Shown in pieces: positions 18,912-29,445 of a stretch of 64,000 nucleotides of DNA; within the stretch, counting starts at the first letter, position 1, and each line of letters starts with the position of its first letter. Source of the stretch: Blastococcus saxobsidens. GTDB taxonomy: Bacteria > Actinomycetota > Actinomycetes > Mycobacteriales > Geodermatophilaceae. Where the stretch lies: contig NZ_JAAGWG010000013.1 of the NCBI RefSeq assembly GCF_010682065.1, positions 1 to 64,000 of the forward strand, read 5' to 3'. The notes beneath the pieces are model-generated. The model had not been told where the DNA came from. It saw nothing but the letters and a program-made list of their open reading frames with translations, and did not search any database. A program made the position numbers and the translations under genes.

Positions 18912-20126
18912 TCAGGCCATGGCCTTCTGCAGGTTGGTGTCGATCGCCGCCAGGAAGTCCTGGGTGGTCAGCCAGGGGCTGTCCTTGGAGATCAGCAGCG
19001 CCAGGTCCTTGGTCATCTTGCCGCTCTCGACGGTCTCGATGCAGACGCGCTCGAGGGTCTCGGCGAAGCGGGTGACCTCGGGGGTGCCGTCCAGCTTGCC
19101 GCGGTGTGCGAGGCCCCGGGTCCAGGCGAAGATCGACGCGATCGGGTTGGTCGACGTCTCCTTGCCCTGCTGGTGCTGCCGGTAGTGGCGGGTCACCGTG
19201 CCGTGCGCGGCCTCGGCCTCGACCGTGCGGCCGTCCGGGGTCGCGAGCACCGACGTCATCAGGCCGAGCGAGCCGAAGCCCTGCGCCACGGTGTCGGACT
19301 GCACGTCACCGTCGTAGTTCTTGCAGGCCCAGACGTAGCCGCCCTCCCACTTGAGCGAGGCGGCGACCATGTCGTCGATCAGCCGGTGCTCGTAGGTGAT
19401 GCCGGCGGCGTCGAACTTCTCCTTGAACTCGGTCTGGAAGACCTCCTCGAAGATGTCCTTGAACCGGCCGTCGTAGGCCTTGAGGATCGTGTTCTTCGTG
19501 GACAGGTACACCGGGTAGCCGCGGTCCAGGCCGTAGTTCAGCGAGGCCCGGGCGAAGTCGAAGATCGACGCGTCGAGGTTGTACATCGACAGCGAGACGC
19601 CGGCGCCCGGGGCCTGGAACACCTCGTGCTCGATCGGCTGGGAGCCGTCCTCCGGGGTGAAGGTGACGGTGAGCCGCCCGGCGGAGGGGAACGTGAAGTC
19701 GGTGGCGCGGTACTGGTCGCCGTAGGCGTGACGGCCGACGATGATCGGCTTCGTCCAGCCCGGCACCAGCCGCGGCACGTTCTGCATGATGATCGGCTCG
19801 CGGAAGATCACGCCACCGAGGATGTTGCGGATCGTCCCGTTCGGGGACCGCCACATCTTCTTCAGGCCGAACTCCTCGACCCGCGCCTCGTCCGGCGTGA
19901 TGGTCGCGCACTTGACGCCGACGCCGTGCTTCTTGATGGCGTTGGCGGAGTCGATGGTGATCTGGTCGTCGGTCGCGTCGCGCGACTCCATGCCCAGGTC
20001 GTAGTACTCGAGGTTGACGTCGAGGTAGGGGAGGATCAGCTGGTCCTTGATGAACTGCCAGATGATCCGGGTCATCTCGTCGCCGTCGAGCTCGACGACG
20101 GTGCCCTCGACCTTGATCTTGCTCAC
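18912..20126 (-). CDS. icd: NADP-dependent isocitrate dehydrogenase (homodimeric, eukaryote-like type)
   Basis: 404-residue TCA-cycle enzyme making 2-oxoglutarate and NADPH. It begins [20 protein letters not shown], and the isocitrate-binding Ser is in [10 protein letters not shown], with further substrate residues around [16 protein letters not shown] and [10 protein letters not shown]. The NADP-binding loop [12 protein letters not shown] is intact. Length matches the roughly 400-residue subfamily, not the 740-residue monomeric enzyme found in some actinobacteria. Start is GTG. Malate dehydrogenase is encoded just upstream, so two TCA steps share a locus. Confidence 0.96.
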   Translation of the reverse strand: MSKIKVEGTVVELDGDEMTRIIWQFIKDQLILPYLDVNLEYYDLGMESRDATDDQITIDSANAIKKHGVGVKCATITPDEARVEEFGLKKMWRSPNGTIRNILGGVIFREPIIMQNVPRLVPGWTKPIIVGRHAYGDQYRATDFTFPSAGRLTVTFTPEDGSQPIEHEVFQAPGAGVSLSMYNLDASIFDFARASLNYGLDRGYPVYLSTKNTILKAYDGRFKDIFEEVFQTEFKEKFDAAGITYEHRLIDDMVAASLKWEGGYVWACKNYDGDVQSDTVAQGFGSLGLMTSVLATPDGRTVEAEAAHGTVTRHYRQHQQGKETSTNPIASIFAWTRGLAHRGKLDGTPEVTRFAETLERVCIETVESGKMTKDLALLISKDSPWLTTQDFLAAIDTNLQKAMA

Positions 20127-20164
20127 GTTGGTGGTTTCCCTCTCTGCAGCTCTGACCCGTTCGG

Positions 20165-21118
20165 TCAGAGGTCGGCTACGTCGGCCTGCTTGGCACGCAC
20201 CGCTTCGGCCGCCTCGCGCAGACCTGCCAGCTCGTCGTCCGCCAGGTCGCTCTCGACGACGCGCTTCACGCCCCCGCGGCCGATCTCGGCCTCCACCCCC
20301 AGGTACACCCCGGAGATGCCGTACTCGCCGTCCACCCAGGTGCACACCGGCATCACGGCGCCGGAGTCCTCCATGACCGCCCGTGCCATCCGGGCGGCTG
20401 CGGCGGACGGAGCGTAGTAGGCCGAACCTGTCTTCAGCAGGGCGACCACCTCGGCGCCCCCGTTGCGGGTGCGCTGGACCAGGTGCTCGATGCGGTCGGC
20501 GGCCAGCACGTCGGACAGCGGCCTGCCGTCGACCGTGCAGCGGGAGGGCACCGGCACCATGGTGTCGCCGTGCGATCCGAGGGTCAGCGTGCGCACGGTG
20601 CCGACCGGCACGCCGAGCTCCTCGGCGACGAAGTTGGAGAAGCGCGCGGTGTCGAGCATCCCGGCCTGACCCATGACCCGCTGGTGCGGGAACCGGGTGG
20701 CCAGCTGCGCCAGCGCGGTCATCTCGTCGAGGGGGTTGGAGACGACGACGACGACGGCGTCGGGCGAGGTCTTCGCGATGTTCTCCGATACCTGGCGGAC
20801 GATGCCGGCGTTGGTCTCGATGAGGTCCATCCGGCTCATGCCGGGCTTGCGGGGCAGGCCGGCGGTGACGACGACGACGTCGGACCCCTCGGTGCCCTCG
20901 TAGGAGCCGCCCCCGACGCCGACGACCCGGGTCTCGAAGCCCTCGATGGGCCGGGACTGGTTCATGTCGAGGGCCAGACCCTCGGGCTTGCCCTCCACGA
21001 TGTCGGTGAGGACGACGGTCTCGAAGATGTCGTACTCCGCGAGACGGAGAGCGGTGGTGGAGCCGTAGAACCCGGCGCCGACGACGGTCACCTTGCCGTT
21101 TCTGGGCTGCGCTGCCAT
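20165..21118 (-). CDS. mdh: Malate dehydrogenase (lactate dehydrogenase-like class)
   Basis: 317-residue NAD-dependent enzyme oxidising malate to oxaloacetate. The Rossmann motif GAGFYG opens the chain; substrate Arg residues lie in [14 protein letters not shown], and the catalytic His is in [11 protein letters not shown]. This is the LDH-like MDH type (Bacillus/Chlorobium style) rather than the long actinobacterial MDH. The ATG at 21118 is preferred to a TTG three codons upstream. It is followed after 38 bases by icd. Confidence 0.94.
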   Translation of the reverse strand: MAAQPRNGKVTVVGAGFYGSTTALRLAEYDIFETVVLTDIVEGKPEGLALDMNQSRPIEGFETRVVGVGGGSYEGTEGSDVVVVTAGLPRKPGMSRMDLIETNAGIVRQVSENIAKTSPDAVVVVVSNPLDEMTALAQLATRFPHQRVMGQAGMLDTARFSNFVAEELGVPVGTVRTLTLGSHGDTMVPVPSRCTVDGRPLSDVLAADRIEHLVQRTRNGGAEVVALLKTGSAYYAPSAAAARMARAVMEDSGAVMPVCTWVDGEYGISGVYLGVEAEIGRGGVKRVVESDLADDELAGLREAAEAVRAKQADVADL

Positions 21119-21163
21119 GGCCGCCAACCTAGCCCCCGTCGCTCCGGAGCGCTGCCCTGGGCG

Positions 21164-21463
21164 TCACGTGCCCGGCACCGCCAGCGCCACGCCGGTGAGC
21201 GTGAGGCCCACTCCGGCGAGCAGGACGACGTCGACGGCCCGGCTGCGCACCGCGAGGAACCCCACCTGCCGGACGGGGAGGAGCAGCCGCAGCAGGGAGG
21301 CCCCCACGAGGGAGAGGCCGACGACGACCAGGCCGATCCGCCAGTGCTCGAAGGTGACCAGCAGCAGCCCGGCGCCGACGGCGAGCAGCACCGCCAGCAG
21401 CGGGAGCTGCCGGACCACGCCGGCCAGGAAGGGCCGGCGGACGTAGAGCGGCGGACGCGTCAC
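21164..21463 (-). CDS. DUF3017 family small membrane protein
   Basis: 99-residue protein with about three hydrophobic segments (LPLLAVLLAVGAGLLLV, RIGLVVVGLSLVGASLLRLLL, AVDVVLLAGVGLTLTGVALAV). The conserved stretch LLPVRQVGFLAVRSRAVDV is typical of DUF3017, which in actinobacteria normally follows folD. Here the GTG lies 2 bases after the folD stop, so they are co-translated. Function unknown. Confidence 0.85.
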   Translation of the reverse strand: MTRPPLYVRRPFLAGVVRQLPLLAVLLAVGAGLLLVTFEHWRIGLVVVGLSLVGASLLRLLLPVRQVGFLAVRSRAVDVVLLAGVGLTLTGVALAVPGT

Positions 21464-21465
21464 GG

Positions 21466-22335
21466 TCAGGCCGGCTGCGCCTCGAGGGCGGCCGCCTGCT
21501 CGGCCGCGAGCACCACGTTCTGCAGCAGCATCGCCCGGGTCATGGGCCCCACTCCCCCAGGGTTCGGTGCCACGTGCCCGGCGACGTCGACGACGTCCGG
21601 AGCGACGTCGCCGGCGATCTTCCCGTCCACCCGGCTGACGCCCACGTCGAGGACGGCGGCGCCCGGCTGCACCATGTCGGCGGTGACGATGCCCGGCACA
21701 CCGGCGGCGGCGACCACGACGTCGGCCCGGCGGGTCTGCGCGGCGAGGTCGCGGGTGCCGGTGTGGCAGAGGGTCACCGTGGCGTTCTCCGAGCGGCGGG
21801 TGAGCAGCAGCCCGAGCGGCCGACCCACGGTGATGCCGCGGCCGATGACCACGACCTCGGCGCCGGCCAGCGGGACGTCGTGGCGGCGCAGCAGCTCGAC
21901 GATCCCCAGGGGCGTGCACGGCAGCGGCCCGGGCACGCCCAGGACCAGCCGGCCGAGGTTCACCGGGTGCAGGCCGTCGGCGTCCTTGGCCGGGTCCATC
22001 GCCTCCAGGACCCGCGCCTCGTCGATGTGCCGGGGCAGCGGCAGCTGGACGATGTAGCCGGTGCACGCCGGGTCGGCGTTGAGCTCGGCGACCACGTCGA
22101 GCACGTCCTGCTCGGTGGCGTCGGCGGGCAGCTCCCGCTGGATGCTGGCGATGCCGACCTGGGCGCAGTCGGAGTGCTTGGCGCCGACGTACCAGCGGCT
22201 GCCCGGGTCGTCACCCACCAGCAGCGTGCCGAGACCGGGGCGGTGGCCGGCCGCGCTGAGGGCGGCCACCCGTTCGGTGAGCTCGGCGCGGATCGCTGCC
22301 GCGGTCGCCTTGCCGTCCAGAGTCGTCGCGGGCAC
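21466..22335 (-). CDS. folD: Bifunctional methylenetetrahydrofolate dehydrogenase / methenyl-THF cyclohydrolase
   Basis: 289-residue enzyme interconverting 5,10-methylene-THF and 10-formyl-THF, which supplies formyl groups to PurN and PurH encoded nearby. The catalytic motif YVGAK, signature GYIVQLPLP and NADP-binding segment [14 protein letters not shown] are intact, as is the C-terminal [10 protein letters not shown]. The start is GTG, 6 bases after a CAGACT hexamer and without a Shine-Dalgarno sequence. Confidence 0.95.
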   Translation of the reverse strand: MPATTLDGKATAAAIRAELTERVAALSAAGHRPGLGTLLVGDDPGSRWYVGAKHSDCAQVGIASIQRELPADATEQDVLDVVAELNADPACTGYIVQLPLPRHIDEARVLEAMDPAKDADGLHPVNLGRLVLGVPGPLPCTPLGIVELLRRHDVPLAGAEVVVIGRGITVGRPLGLLLTRRSENATVTLCHTGTRDLAAQTRRADVVVAAAGVPGIVTADMVQPGAAVLDVGVSRVDGKIAGDVAPDVVDVAGHVAPNPGGVGPMTRAMLLQNVVLAAEQAAALEAQPA

Positions 22336-22341
22336 ACCGAC

Positions 22342-22347
22342 AGTCTG
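22342..22347 (-). promoter_or_regulatory. -10 hexamer CAGACT, leaderless start of folD
   Basis: CAGACT on the minus strand ends 6 bases before the folD GTG; the same hexamer and spacing precede the chorismate mutase leader peptide. Confidence 0.5.
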
Positions 22348-22440
22348 CCGGAGGGGCGCGCGCAGCGGCGTCGCGGTCCTAGGCTCGCGGCAGGGGGCGG
22401 GTCCCCACCCCTGCTGCAGACGCACCGGAGGTGTGCCTCG

Positions 22441-23010
22441 ATGACCGAGCGCGAGCAGGAACCCGCCACGACCGCGATCCCGGTGGCGGGCGCCTCGCCC
22501 GCGGGCGCGCACCCCGCGTCCGACGACGCCACCGCACCGCCCTGGGCCACCGAGCGTGCGGTGTTCCGCCGCCCGGACCCGCTCGCCGGCCTGCTGCTGG
22601 TGCTGGCCGGGCTCGCCGCCGTGGCGAGCCTGCTGCTGCGCTGGCTGGACGACGACCCGGCCACCGGGCTGGACTGGGTGGGGCGCGGCTTCGACGAGTT
22701 CGGCGACCTGGTCGGCACCGGCCTCTGGCAGCCGCTGGTGATCGTGCTGGGCGGCGCGGTGCTGCTGGTGCTCGGGGTCCCGATGCTCCTGCCTGCCCGG
22801 AGCCACCGGGTGTGGGGCGGGATCGCGCTGGTGGTCGGCGGGCTCGTCTGCTGGGCGGTGCTCGTGCCGCTGATCGCGGCCGACTGGGACCTCGGCGCCT
22901 TCGGCCCCGGTTTCTGGTGCGCGATCGCCGTCGCCGTCCTCGGCCTGCTCGGCGGGCTCAAGGCGCTGCTGACCCGGCCCCGGTACGGCACGGAGCCGGC
23001 GCGGGGCTGA
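22441..23010 (+). CDS. Uncharacterised four-helix membrane protein
   Basis: 189-residue protein with a hydrophilic N-terminus of about 45 residues rich in Ala, Pro and Thr, then four hydrophobic segments (about residues 48-65, 98-120, 126-146 and 158-176), with an acidic loop between helices 1 and 2. No known domain was recognised. The ATG is well supported by GGAGGTG 7 bases upstream. It is divergent from folD and convergent with the pentapeptide-repeat gene. Confidence 0.8.
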   Translation: MTEREQEPATTAIPVAGASPAGAHPASDDATAPPWATERAVFRRPDPLAGLLLVLAGLAAVASLLLRWLDDDPATGLDWVGRGFDEFGDLVGTGLWQPLVIVLGGAVLLVLGVPMLLPARSHRVWGGIALVVGGLVCWAVLVPLIAADWDLGAFGPGFWCAIAVAVLGLLGGLKALLTRPRYGTEPARG

Positions 23011-23016
23011 GCGGGC

Positions 23017-23649
23017 TCAGTCCCCGACCAGCGCCCCGTGCGAGCGGGTGAACTGGACGGCCTGGGCCAGGTCCAGGCGTACGCCGGTGAGGTCGAACGC
23101 GCGCCAGTTGATCTCGTCGGTCGACGCCCCGCGCAGGTCCGCCCCGCGCAGCTTCGTGCCCTGCAGCCGGGTCCGGTCCAGGGAGGCGCCGGTGAGGTCG
23201 CACTCGCGCAGGTCGGCGTCGGTCAGGTCGGCCTCGCGGAACCGCTGGCCGGAGAGGTCCAGGCCGGAGAGGTCGACGCCGCGCAGCGCCGCATAGCTCC
23301 AGTCGCACTCCGTCGCGGTCATCGGCCGCATGTCGGCGCCGGGGAACTGCGAGCCGGTCAGCTTGCAGCCGTCCCACGTGACGTCGATGAGCTTGGCCCG
23401 GTCGAACCGGCAGGAGAGGAAGGCCGTGCCGGAGTGCCGCGCCCCGGCCATGCGGACACCGGTCAGGACGCAGTCGTCGAACACGCAGCGCCGGGTGACC
23501 AGCTCCTCCAGCCCGGCGTCGTCGAAGCGGCAGCGGACGAAGGTGACGCCGTCGAGCTCGGCGCCCCACCAGTCGACCCGGGCGAAGTCCTCCCCCTCGA
23601 TCTCGGCACCGGCCTCCGGCGGCCCGACGTGCGGGCGCGTGCCGCGCAT
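23017..23649 (-). CDS. Pentapeptide repeat protein
   Basis: 210-residue protein made largely of A(D/N)LxX pentapeptide repeats, clearest as GVDLSGLDLSGQRFREADLT, DADLRECDLTGAS and GADLRGAS. The chain should fold into a right-handed quadrilateral beta-helix. Relatives such as Qnr and MfpA mimic DNA and protect gyrase; whether this one does is unknown. Its ATG overlaps the purH stop (TGATG), so it is translated from the purN-purH transcript. Confidence 0.88.
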   Translation of the reverse strand: MRGTRPHVGPPEAGAEIEGEDFARVDWWGAELDGVTFVRCRFDDAGLEELVTRRCVFDDCVLTGVRMAGARHSGTAFLSCRFDRAKLIDVTWDGCKLTGSQFPGADMRPMTATECDWSYAALRGVDLSGLDLSGQRFREADLTDADLRECDLTGASLDRTRLQGTKLRGADLRGASTDEINWRAFDLTGVRLDLAQAVQFTRSHGALVGD

Positions 23650-25199
23650 CAGTGCGCGAAGTGGCGCGTACCGGTCAGGTACAGCGACACCCCTGCGGCC
23701 GCTGCCGCGGCCACGACCTCGTCGTCGCGCACGGACCCGCCGGGCTGGACGACGGCGCGCACACCCGCGTCCAGCAGCACCTGCAGGCCGTCGGCGAAGG
23801 GGAAGAACGCGTCGGAGGCGGCCACGGATCCGGCGGCCCGCTCCCCCGCCCGCGCGACGGCCAGCCGCGCGGAGTCCACCCGGTTGACCTGCCCCATGCC
23901 CACGCCGACGGTCGCCCGGTCGTGCGCCAGCAGGATGGCGTTGCTCTTCACCGCGCGCACCGCCCGCCAGGCGAAGACGAGGTCGTCCAGGCCGGCGGCG
24001 TCCAGGGGCTCACCGGTGGCGAGGGTCCAGGTGGTCGGGTCGTCGCCGGCGGCGTCGATGCGGTCGACGGTCTGCAGCAGCAGCCCGCCCCCGATCGGGC
24101 GCATCTCCGCGCCGGCGCCGGGCAGGTGCGGCAGCCGCAGCAGGCGGACGTTCTTCTTCGCGGTCAGCACCCGCAGCGCGTCCTCGGTGAACGACGGCGC
24201 GACGACGACCTCGGTGAACACCTCGGCCACCTGCTCGGCCATGGTGAGGTCGACCTCCCGGTTGGCCGCGATCACCCCGCCGAACGCCGACAGCGGGTCG
24301 CAGGCGTGCGCCTTGCGGTGGGCGGCGGCGATGTCGGCGCCGACGGCGATCCCGCACGGGTTGGCGTGCTTGATGATCGCCACGCACGCCTCGTCGTGGT
24401 CGTGCGCGGCCCGCCAGGCGGCGTCGGTGTCGACGTAGTTGTTGTAGGACATCGCCTTGCCGTGCAGCTGCTCGGCGTGCGCCAGCCCGGGCTGGACGCC
24501 GCGGTAGAGCGCGGCCTGCTGGTGCGGGTTCTCGCCGTAGCGCAGCACCTCCGCGCGCTCCCAGCCGGCGCCCGCCCAGGCGGGGAAGCCGCTGTCGTCG
24601 TCGGTGGTGAGCACGTTGCCCATCCAGGAGGCGACGGCGATGTCGTAGCTCGCGGTGTGCCGGAAGGCCGCAGCGGCGAGGCCCTGCCGCTCGGCCAGGC
24701 TGAAGCCGCCGGCGGAGACGGCGGCCAGGACGTCGTCGTAGCGCGCCGGGTCGACGACGACGGCGACCGACGGGTGGTTCTTCGCAGCGGCCCGCACCAT
24801 CGCCGGGCCGCCGATGTCGATCTGCTCGACGCACTCGTCCGGCGAGGCGCCCGAGGCGACCGTCTCGGTGAACGGGTAGAGGTTGACCACCACGAGGTCG
24901 AACGCGGCGATGCCGAGCTCATCGAGCTGGGCGACGTGGTCGGCCTTGCGGCGGTCGGCCAGGATGCCGGCGTGCACGGCGGGGTGCAGCGTCTTCACCC
25001 GCCCGTCGAGGCACTCGGGGAAGCCGGTGACCTGCTCCACCGGGGTCACGGGCACCCCGGCCTCGGCGATGCGCCGGGCCGTCGCCCCGGTGCTGACCAG
25101 CTCGACGCCGGCGGCGGCCAGCCCGCGGGCGAGCTCCTCGATGCCGGTCTTGTCGTAGACGCCCAGCAGGGCGCGGCGGATGGGGCTGCGGTCGCTCAT
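23649..25199 (-). CDS. purH: AICAR transformylase / IMP cyclohydrolase
   Basis: 516-residue bifunctional enzyme for the last two steps of IMP synthesis. The N-terminal MGS-like cyclohydrolase domain begins [18 protein letters not shown] and includes STGATAR; the C-terminal transformylase domain carries [11 protein letters not shown] and [14 protein letters not shown] with the folate-binding C-terminus. The ATG overlaps the purN stop (TGATG). The 10-formyl-THF it uses comes from FolD. Confidence 0.96.
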   Translation of the reverse strand: MSDRSPIRRALLGVYDKTGIEELARGLAAAGVELVSTGATARRIAEAGVPVTPVEQVTGFPECLDGRVKTLHPAVHAGILADRRKADHVAQLDELGIAAFDLVVVNLYPFTETVASGASPDECVEQIDIGGPAMVRAAAKNHPSVAVVVDPARYDDVLAAVSAGGFSLAERQGLAAAAFRHTASYDIAVASWMGNVLTTDDDSGFPAWAGAGWERAEVLRYGENPHQQAALYRGVQPGLAHAEQLHGKAMSYNNYVDTDAAWRAAHDHDEACVAIIKHANPCGIAVGADIAAAHRKAHACDPLSAFGGVIAANREVDLTMAEQVAEVFTEVVVAPSFTEDALRVLTAKKNVRLLRLPHLPGAGAEMRPIGGGLLLQTVDRIDAAGDDPTTWTLATGEPLDAAGLDDLVFAWRAVRAVKSNAILLAHDRATVGVGMGQVNRVDSARLAVARAGERAAGSVAASDAFFPFADGLQVLLDAGVRAVVQPGGSVRDDEVVAAAAAAGVSLYLTGTRHFAH

Positions 25200-25825
25200 C
25201 AGGGGCTCTTCCTCGTCGGGGCCGGGCTTGTCGGTGGTGGGGTGACGAACGCCGCCACGGTCTCCACCAGGAGCACGCGCTCCACGTCCTTGATCCGCTC
25301 GTGCAGGGTGGCCTCGTCGTCGCCGGGCAGCACGGGCACCTCGCGCTGGGCGAGCACCGGCCCGGTGTCGACGCCGGCGTCGACCAGGTGCACCGTCGAT
25401 CCGGTCACGCCGGCGCCGGCCTCGAGGGCGTCGCGCACGGCGTGGGCGCCGGGGAACAGCGGCAGCAGCGCGGGGTGGGTGTTGATCAGCCGGCCCTCGA
25501 AGGCCGCGAGCACCGCCGGCCCGACGATCTTCATGAAGCCGGCCGACACCACCAGGTCGGGTTCGAACTCCGCGACGGCCGCGGCCAGCGCGCGGTCCCA
25601 GGCGGCCCGGTCGGGGTGGTCGCCGAGCGCGCAGACGAACGTGGGCAGGCCCCGCCGGCGGGCGTGCTCGAGCCCGGCTGCCTCCCGGTCGGCGCCGACG
25701 GCGACCACCGTGGCCGGGTAGGCGGGGTCGTCGGTCGCGGCGAGCAGCGCCGCGCACAGCGAGCCGGTGCCCGACAGCAGGACGACGACGCGCGCCCGCT
25801 GGGCAGGCTCGTCGGCGGCGGGCAC
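25199..25825 (-). CDS. purN: Phosphoribosylglycinamide formyltransferase
   Basis: 208-residue folate-dependent GAR transformylase, third step of purine synthesis. The substrate loop [11 protein letters not shown], the catalytic region [17 protein letters not shown] and the family segment [16 protein letters not shown] are present. GTG start, 7 bases after a TACTGT hexamer. First gene of purN-purH-pentapeptide repeat. Confidence 0.95.
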   Translation of the reverse strand: MPAADEPAQRARVVVLLSGTGSLCAALLAATDDPAYPATVVAVGADREAAGLEHARRRGLPTFVCALGDHPDRAAWDRALAAAVAEFEPDLVVSAGFMKIVGPAVLAAFEGRLINTHPALLPLFPGAHAVRDALEAGAGVTGSTVHLVDAGVDTGPVLAQREVPVLPGDDEATLHERIKDVERVLLVETVAAFVTPPPTSPAPTRKSP

Positions 25826-25832
25826 GCGCTCG

Positions 25833-25838
25833 ACAGTA
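25833..25838 (-). promoter_or_regulatory. -10 hexamer TACTGT, leaderless start of purN
   Basis: TACTGT on the minus strand ends 7 bases before the GTG of purN. Confidence 0.5.
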
Positions 25839-25850
25839 GAGGTCCCGGCC

Positions 25851-25910
25851 CGCCGGCCCCCGCGCCGGGGCCCGCCGCGAACCTGCGAGCGGTGGGGGCC
25901 AGGGGTCCCT
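25851..25910 (-). repeat. Dispersed post-stop hairpin, copy C
   Basis: Starts at the base after the perM stop (TGA then AGGGACCCC) and keeps the loop CTCGCAGGTTCGCG. It lies between perM and purN and should isolate the two transcription units. Confidence 0.7.
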
Positions 25911-27107
25911 TCAGCCCAGGGCCCGCCACCGCGACACAGCGGCGGCGAGCGCGGCGGTGATCCCGGCCTGCGCGGCGACGGCGATACCGGTGGCGACCGG
26001 CGGCGCCCCCACCATGGCCAGCGCGCCGTCGCCGAGGCTGCCGCCCCCCGCCCAGGCCAGCACGCCGACGGCCACGCCCAGCAGCGACCCGGTGAGCAGC
26101 CCGGCGAGACCGGCGATGACCGATCCGCCGTCGGCGCCGGAGAACCAGCGGCCGACCGTCATCCCCGCCACCAGACCGGCCACGGCGGGGATCACCTGGG
26201 AGGCGAACGCGACCAGCGGCACCGCCTGGGTGTCCGGGAGGGCGGCGAGCAGGGGCAGGGCAGGCACCGACCCGAGGGTCACCCCGTGCACCGACACGAG
26301 CGTGCCGCTCCCGACGTAGAAGCCGGGGCCGGCCGCCAGCCCCAGGACCGCGACGACGGCGTTGGGCAGGAGCAGCGCGCCGAGACCGAGCAGGCCGACC
26401 GCGCCGGCGCCGGCGCCCCCGAGCGAGCCCGAGACCGCGGCGTACCCCCCGGCGTCGCTGGCCAGGGCGATCGCGACCACCCCGGCGCCCAGCGCGAGCG
26501 CGGCGAACAGCCCGGCCAGCAGGCCGCGGAGCACCGGCCGGACCACCCCGGGGAGGCGGTCGAGGGCGGCGTCGACGAGCCCGGAGTCGCGTCCGGCGCC
26601 CCAGCCGACGGCGAGCACGGCCAGCACGAGCGGTCCGAGCAGGGCCCGGGTCCAGCCGATCCCCGCGCCCTCGCCCCCGGCGACCACCGCGACCAGCGCG
26701 CTCAGCAGCACGTGCGCGACGACGACGAGCCCCGCCGCCCGCAGCACGTTCCGCCCGTCGGCGTCGTCGTCGAGCGCCCGCACCGACACCCGCCCCGCCC
26801 AGGACAGACCCCAGGCCAGGAGGGCGGTCAGCAGCAGCGGGGCCAGGACCAGCGGCCCGGAGACGAGCGCGAGCTGCCCGCCCTGGGCGAGCACCCACAG
26901 GCGCGCGGCGAGGACGGCCGAGGCACCGGTGGACATGCCACCGTCGGGGTCGAGGGTCTGGACGACGACGACCGCGAGCCCGAGGCCGAGCATCCCGACG
27001 ACCGTGACGGCCACCGCGGCGGCTACAGCGAGGAGTCCGGGCGGGACCGAGCCGTGGGACTCCCCGTCGGCCCGCCGGAAGGGCAGTCGTGCGAGCAGGG
27101 CGGCCAC
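25911..27107 (-). CDS. PerM-like DUF6350 membrane protein
   Basis: 398-residue polytopic protein with about ten hydrophobic segments, including LLAVAAAVAVTVVGMLGLGLAV near the N-terminus and a repeated Gly/Ala-rich pattern. Sequence character and position (between purN and the Rv0954-like gene) match Mycobacterium tuberculosis Rv0955/PerM, a divisome-linked membrane protein; the assignment rests largely on this synteny. The GTG at 27107 is chosen because the upstream extension to 27149 lacks a ribosome site. Confidence 0.78.
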   Translation of the reverse strand: MAALLARLPFRRADGESHGSVPPGLLAVAAAVAVTVVGMLGLGLAVVVVQTLDPDGGMSTGASAVLAARLWVLAQGGQLALVSGPLVLAPLLLTALLAWGLSWAGRVSVRALDDDADGRNVLRAAGLVVVAHVLLSALVAVVAGGEGAGIGWTRALLGPLVLAVLAVGWGAGRDSGLVDAALDRLPGVVRPVLRGLLAGLFAALALGAGVVAIALASDAGGYAAVSGSLGGAGAGAVGLLGLGALLLPNAVVAVLGLAAGPGFYVGSGTLVSVHGVTLGSVPALPLLAALPDTQAVPLVAFASQVIPAVAGLVAGMTVGRWFSGADGGSVIAGLAGLLTGSLLGVAVGVLAWAGGGSLGDGALAMVGAPPVATGIAVAAQAGITAALAAAVSRWRALG

Positions 27108-27181
27108 CCCTCCACTCTCGCAAGCAGCTCCCTGCGATGCGTGGCGCACTCGCCGGGAGCTCCCCGACCCGTCCGACGACT

Positions 27182-28384
27182 TCAGTCCTCCGTGCGCGGC
27201 CTCTCACTCTCCGCAGCCCCGGAGGCCGTGGCGCCACCTGCCGGCGGCTGCCGCCCCGGCTGGGGTCCACCGTGCTCCGGCCGGCCCGGGCCGGGGTCGC
27301 CGGCCTGCTGCCACTGCGAGCCAGCGGCTGCCCCGTACTGCTGCGCCTGCTGGCCGGCCGGTGGGTACTGCGGAGTCTGCTGCGGAGCCGGGTAGGCGTG
27401 CGGGTAGGGGTAGGGCTGACCGGCGCCCGGCCGACCGCCCCAGGAGGGCGGCCCGGGGACGCCGGCCGGCCTGGCCGGGCGCTCCCGCATCTCCCGGCGG
27501 AGGGTCAGGACGGCGACGACGGTGAGGCCCAGCGCCGTCAGGAAGCCGAGCAGGGCCCAGAACGAGAAGTCGTACTGCAGCGTGTCCAGCCAGGCGAACA
27601 GCGTGAGGATCAGGCCGAGCGCGGCCAGTCCGACGGTCAGCGACGACCTGGTGAAGGTGACCGTCGCCTTCACGAAACCGGGCAGCAGCGCCCAGATGGC
27701 GGCGAGCACGAACAGCACGGCGGCCGACACCACCATGCCGTCGTCGAACCCGCTGAAGCTGACCCCGAAGGTGTCGTCACCGAACCGCCACCACGGCAGG
27801 AAGCCCAGCAGCAGGAAGAGCAGCGTCCCGCCCCCGAACACGTAGTCCAGCGGGCGCAGCCGGCCGAGATCGACGGAGAACTCTGCGCCGGGCCCGGACG
27901 GACGGCCGTAGGGGCCCGGCGCCGCACCGAAGGGCGGTTGCCCGTACTGCGGCGGGTAGCCCGGCTGGCCGTAGGGCTGCTGCCCGTACCCCGGCGGGTA
28001 GCCCGGCTGCCCGTACGGCTGCCCGGAACCGGGCTGGCCGTAGGACGGCTGCCCGTAGCCGGGCTGCGGATACTGCGGCTGCCCGTACTGCGGCTGCCCG
28101 TACTGCGGCTGTCCGTAGCCGGGCTGGGCGTACGGCTGCTGCCCGTAGCCGGGTGGTGCGTACGGCTGCTGCCCGTAGGCCGGCTGGCCGTACTGCGGCT
28201 GGCCGTACTGCGGCTGGCCGTACTGCGGCTGCCCGTGCTGCGGCTGCTGCCCGTACTGCGGCGGCTGCCCCTGGTCCTGGCTCGTGGAGCCGGGCGTTCC
28301 CGGGCCGTCCTGGCCACCGGGTGCGCCCTGCCCGTGGGGCGGCTGGCCACCCTCGGGTGGGTGCGGGGGCTGACTGGCGGTCAC
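27182..28384 (-). CDS. Pro/Gln/Tyr-rich membrane protein, Rv0954 (34-kDa antigen)-like
   Basis: 400-residue protein. An N-terminal low-complexity region of about 185 residues is built of YGQP-type repeats, then four hydrophobic segments (starting [16 protein letters not shown] and ending [15 protein letters not shown]), then a second low-complexity tail rich in Pro, Gln and Tyr. Layout and neighbours suggest the Rv0954 family, linked in mycobacteria to cell-wall growth and division. The GTG start has GGAGGAG 5 bases upstream. Function is not established. Confidence 0.75.
   Translation of the reverse strand: MTASQPPHPPEGGQPPHGQGAPGGQDGPGTPGSTSQDQGQPPQYGQQPQHGQPQYGQPQYGQPQYGQPAYGQQPYAPPGYGQQPYAQPGYGQPQYGQPQYGQPQYPQPGYGQPSYGQPGSGQPYGQPGYPPGYGQQPYGQPGYPPQYGQPPFGAAPGPYGRPSGPGAEFSVDLGRLRPLDYVFGGGTLLFLLLGFLPWWRFGDDTFGVSFSGFDDGMVVSAAVLFVLAAIWALLPGFVKATVTFTRSSLTVGLAALGLILTLFAWLDTLQYDFSFWALLGFLTALGLTVVAVLTLRREMRERPARPAGVPGPPSWGGRPGAGQPYPYPHAYPAPQQTPQYPPAGQQAQQYGAAAGSQWQQAGDPGPGRPEHGGPQPGRQPPAGGATASGAAESERPRTED
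28066..28256. repeat. In-frame 15-bp tandem repeats coding for QYGQP units
   Basis: The 15-base unit CCGTACTGCGGCTGC and close variants recurs in short runs at about 28066-28115 and 28181-28256, with diverged copies between and to the left. It encodes the repeat domain of the membrane protein. Copy number is likely to vary between strains. Confidence 0.75.
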
Positions 28385-28485
28385 GGGATCTCCTCCGGAG
28401 GGGACGGGTGCTCCATGATCGTGGCCGTCCCGGGTGGGCGGCCGCAAACGACGCGCCCACGGGTGGTGGGGCGGGCCGGAGACAG

Positions 28486-28523
28486 CGCTGCCCGGCGACC
28501 GCGGACGCGGTCACCGGGCAGCG
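28486..28523 (-). terminator. Terminator hairpin of sucC-sucD
   Basis: 17-base arms (28486-28502 and 28507-28523) with 4-base loop, 12 bases past the sucD stop. The one mismatch becomes a G-U pair in the minus-strand RNA. Confidence 0.8.
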
Positions 28524-28535
28524 GCAGGGGCCTGG

Positions 28536-29414
28536 TCAGGCGCCGACGATCTCCCGCATGAGCTTCGCGGTCTCCGACGGGGTCTTGCCCACGCGCACGC
28601 CGGCGGCCTCGAGGGCCTCCTTCTTGGCCTGCGCGGTGCCGGCCGAGCCGGACACGATGGCACCGGCGTGGCCCATCGTCTTGCCCTCGGGCGCGGTGAA
28701 GCCGGCGACGTAGCCGACGACCGGCTTGGTCACGTTGGCCTTGATGAAGTCGGCGGCCCGCTCCTCGGCGTCGCCACCGATCTCACCGATCATCACGATG
28801 GCCTCGGTCTCCGGGTCGTCCTGGAAGGCCTGGAGGGCGTCGATGTGCGTGGTGCCGATGACCGGGTCGCCACCGATGCCGATCGCGGTGGAGAAACCGA
28901 TGTCGCGCAGCTCGTACATCATCTGGTAGGTCAGCGTGCCCGACTTCGACACCAGACCGATCTTGCCCTGCTTGGTGATGTTGGCCGGGATGATGCCCGC
29001 GTTGCTGCGCCCGGGGCTGATCAGGCCGGGGCAGTTCGGGCCGATGATGCGCGTCGCGCCACCCTGGGCGTGCGCCCAGAAGTAGGTCGAGTCGTGCACC
29101 GGGATGCCCTCGGTGATGACGACGGCGAGCCCGATCTGGGCGTCGACGGCCTCGATGACCGCGGCCTTCGCGAACGGCGGCGGCACGAAGATGACGCTGA
29201 CGTCCGCGCCGGTCTCCTTCATGGCGTCGGCGACGCTGCCGAACACCGGCACGCTGGTGCCGTCGAAGTCGACGGACGTGCCGGCCTTGCGCGGGTTGAC
29301 GCCACCGACGATCGCGGTGCCCGAGGCGAGCATGCGCGCAGTGTGCTTGCTGCCCTCGGAGCCGGTCATGCCCTGGACGATGACCTTGCTGTTCTCGTTG
29401 AGGAAGATCGACAT
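28536..29414 (-). CDS. sucD: Succinyl-CoA ligase, alpha subunit
   Basis: 292-residue subunit carrying the CoA site and the phospho-His. The CoA-binding motif TGSEGSKHT is near residue 17, the active His is in [11 protein letters not shown], and the GPNCPG loop is present. It pairs with SucC encoded 31 bases upstream and converts succinyl-CoA to succinate with substrate-level phosphorylation. ATG start. Confidence 0.97.
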   Translation of the reverse strand: MSIFLNENSKVIVQGMTGSEGSKHTARMLASGTAIVGGVNPRKAGTSVDFDGTSVPVFGSVADAMKETGADVSVIFVPPPFAKAAVIEAVDAQIGLAVVITEGIPVHDSTYFWAHAQGGATRIIGPNCPGLISPGRSNAGIIPANITKQGKIGLVSKSGTLTYQMMYELRDIGFSTAIGIGGDPVIGTTHIDALQAFQDDPETEAIVMIGEIGGDAEERAADFIKANVTKPVVGYVAGFTAPEGKTMGHAGAIVSGSAGTAQAKKEALEAAGVRVGKTPSETAKLMREIVGA

Positions 29415-29445
29415 TCTGGTGTCCTGTCCTGAGTAAGGGCGGCGA

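Noticed and set aside
23649..25757. Fused PurN-PurH reading from an extended upstream frame
   Set aside because: The extension upstream of 25199 is out of frame with purN and matches nothing; purN occupies that DNA in another frame.
28066..28256. Possible CRISPR array from regularly spaced repeats
   Set aside because: The repeats are contiguous 15-bp units in frame with a coding region and have no unique spacers; no cas genes are nearby.
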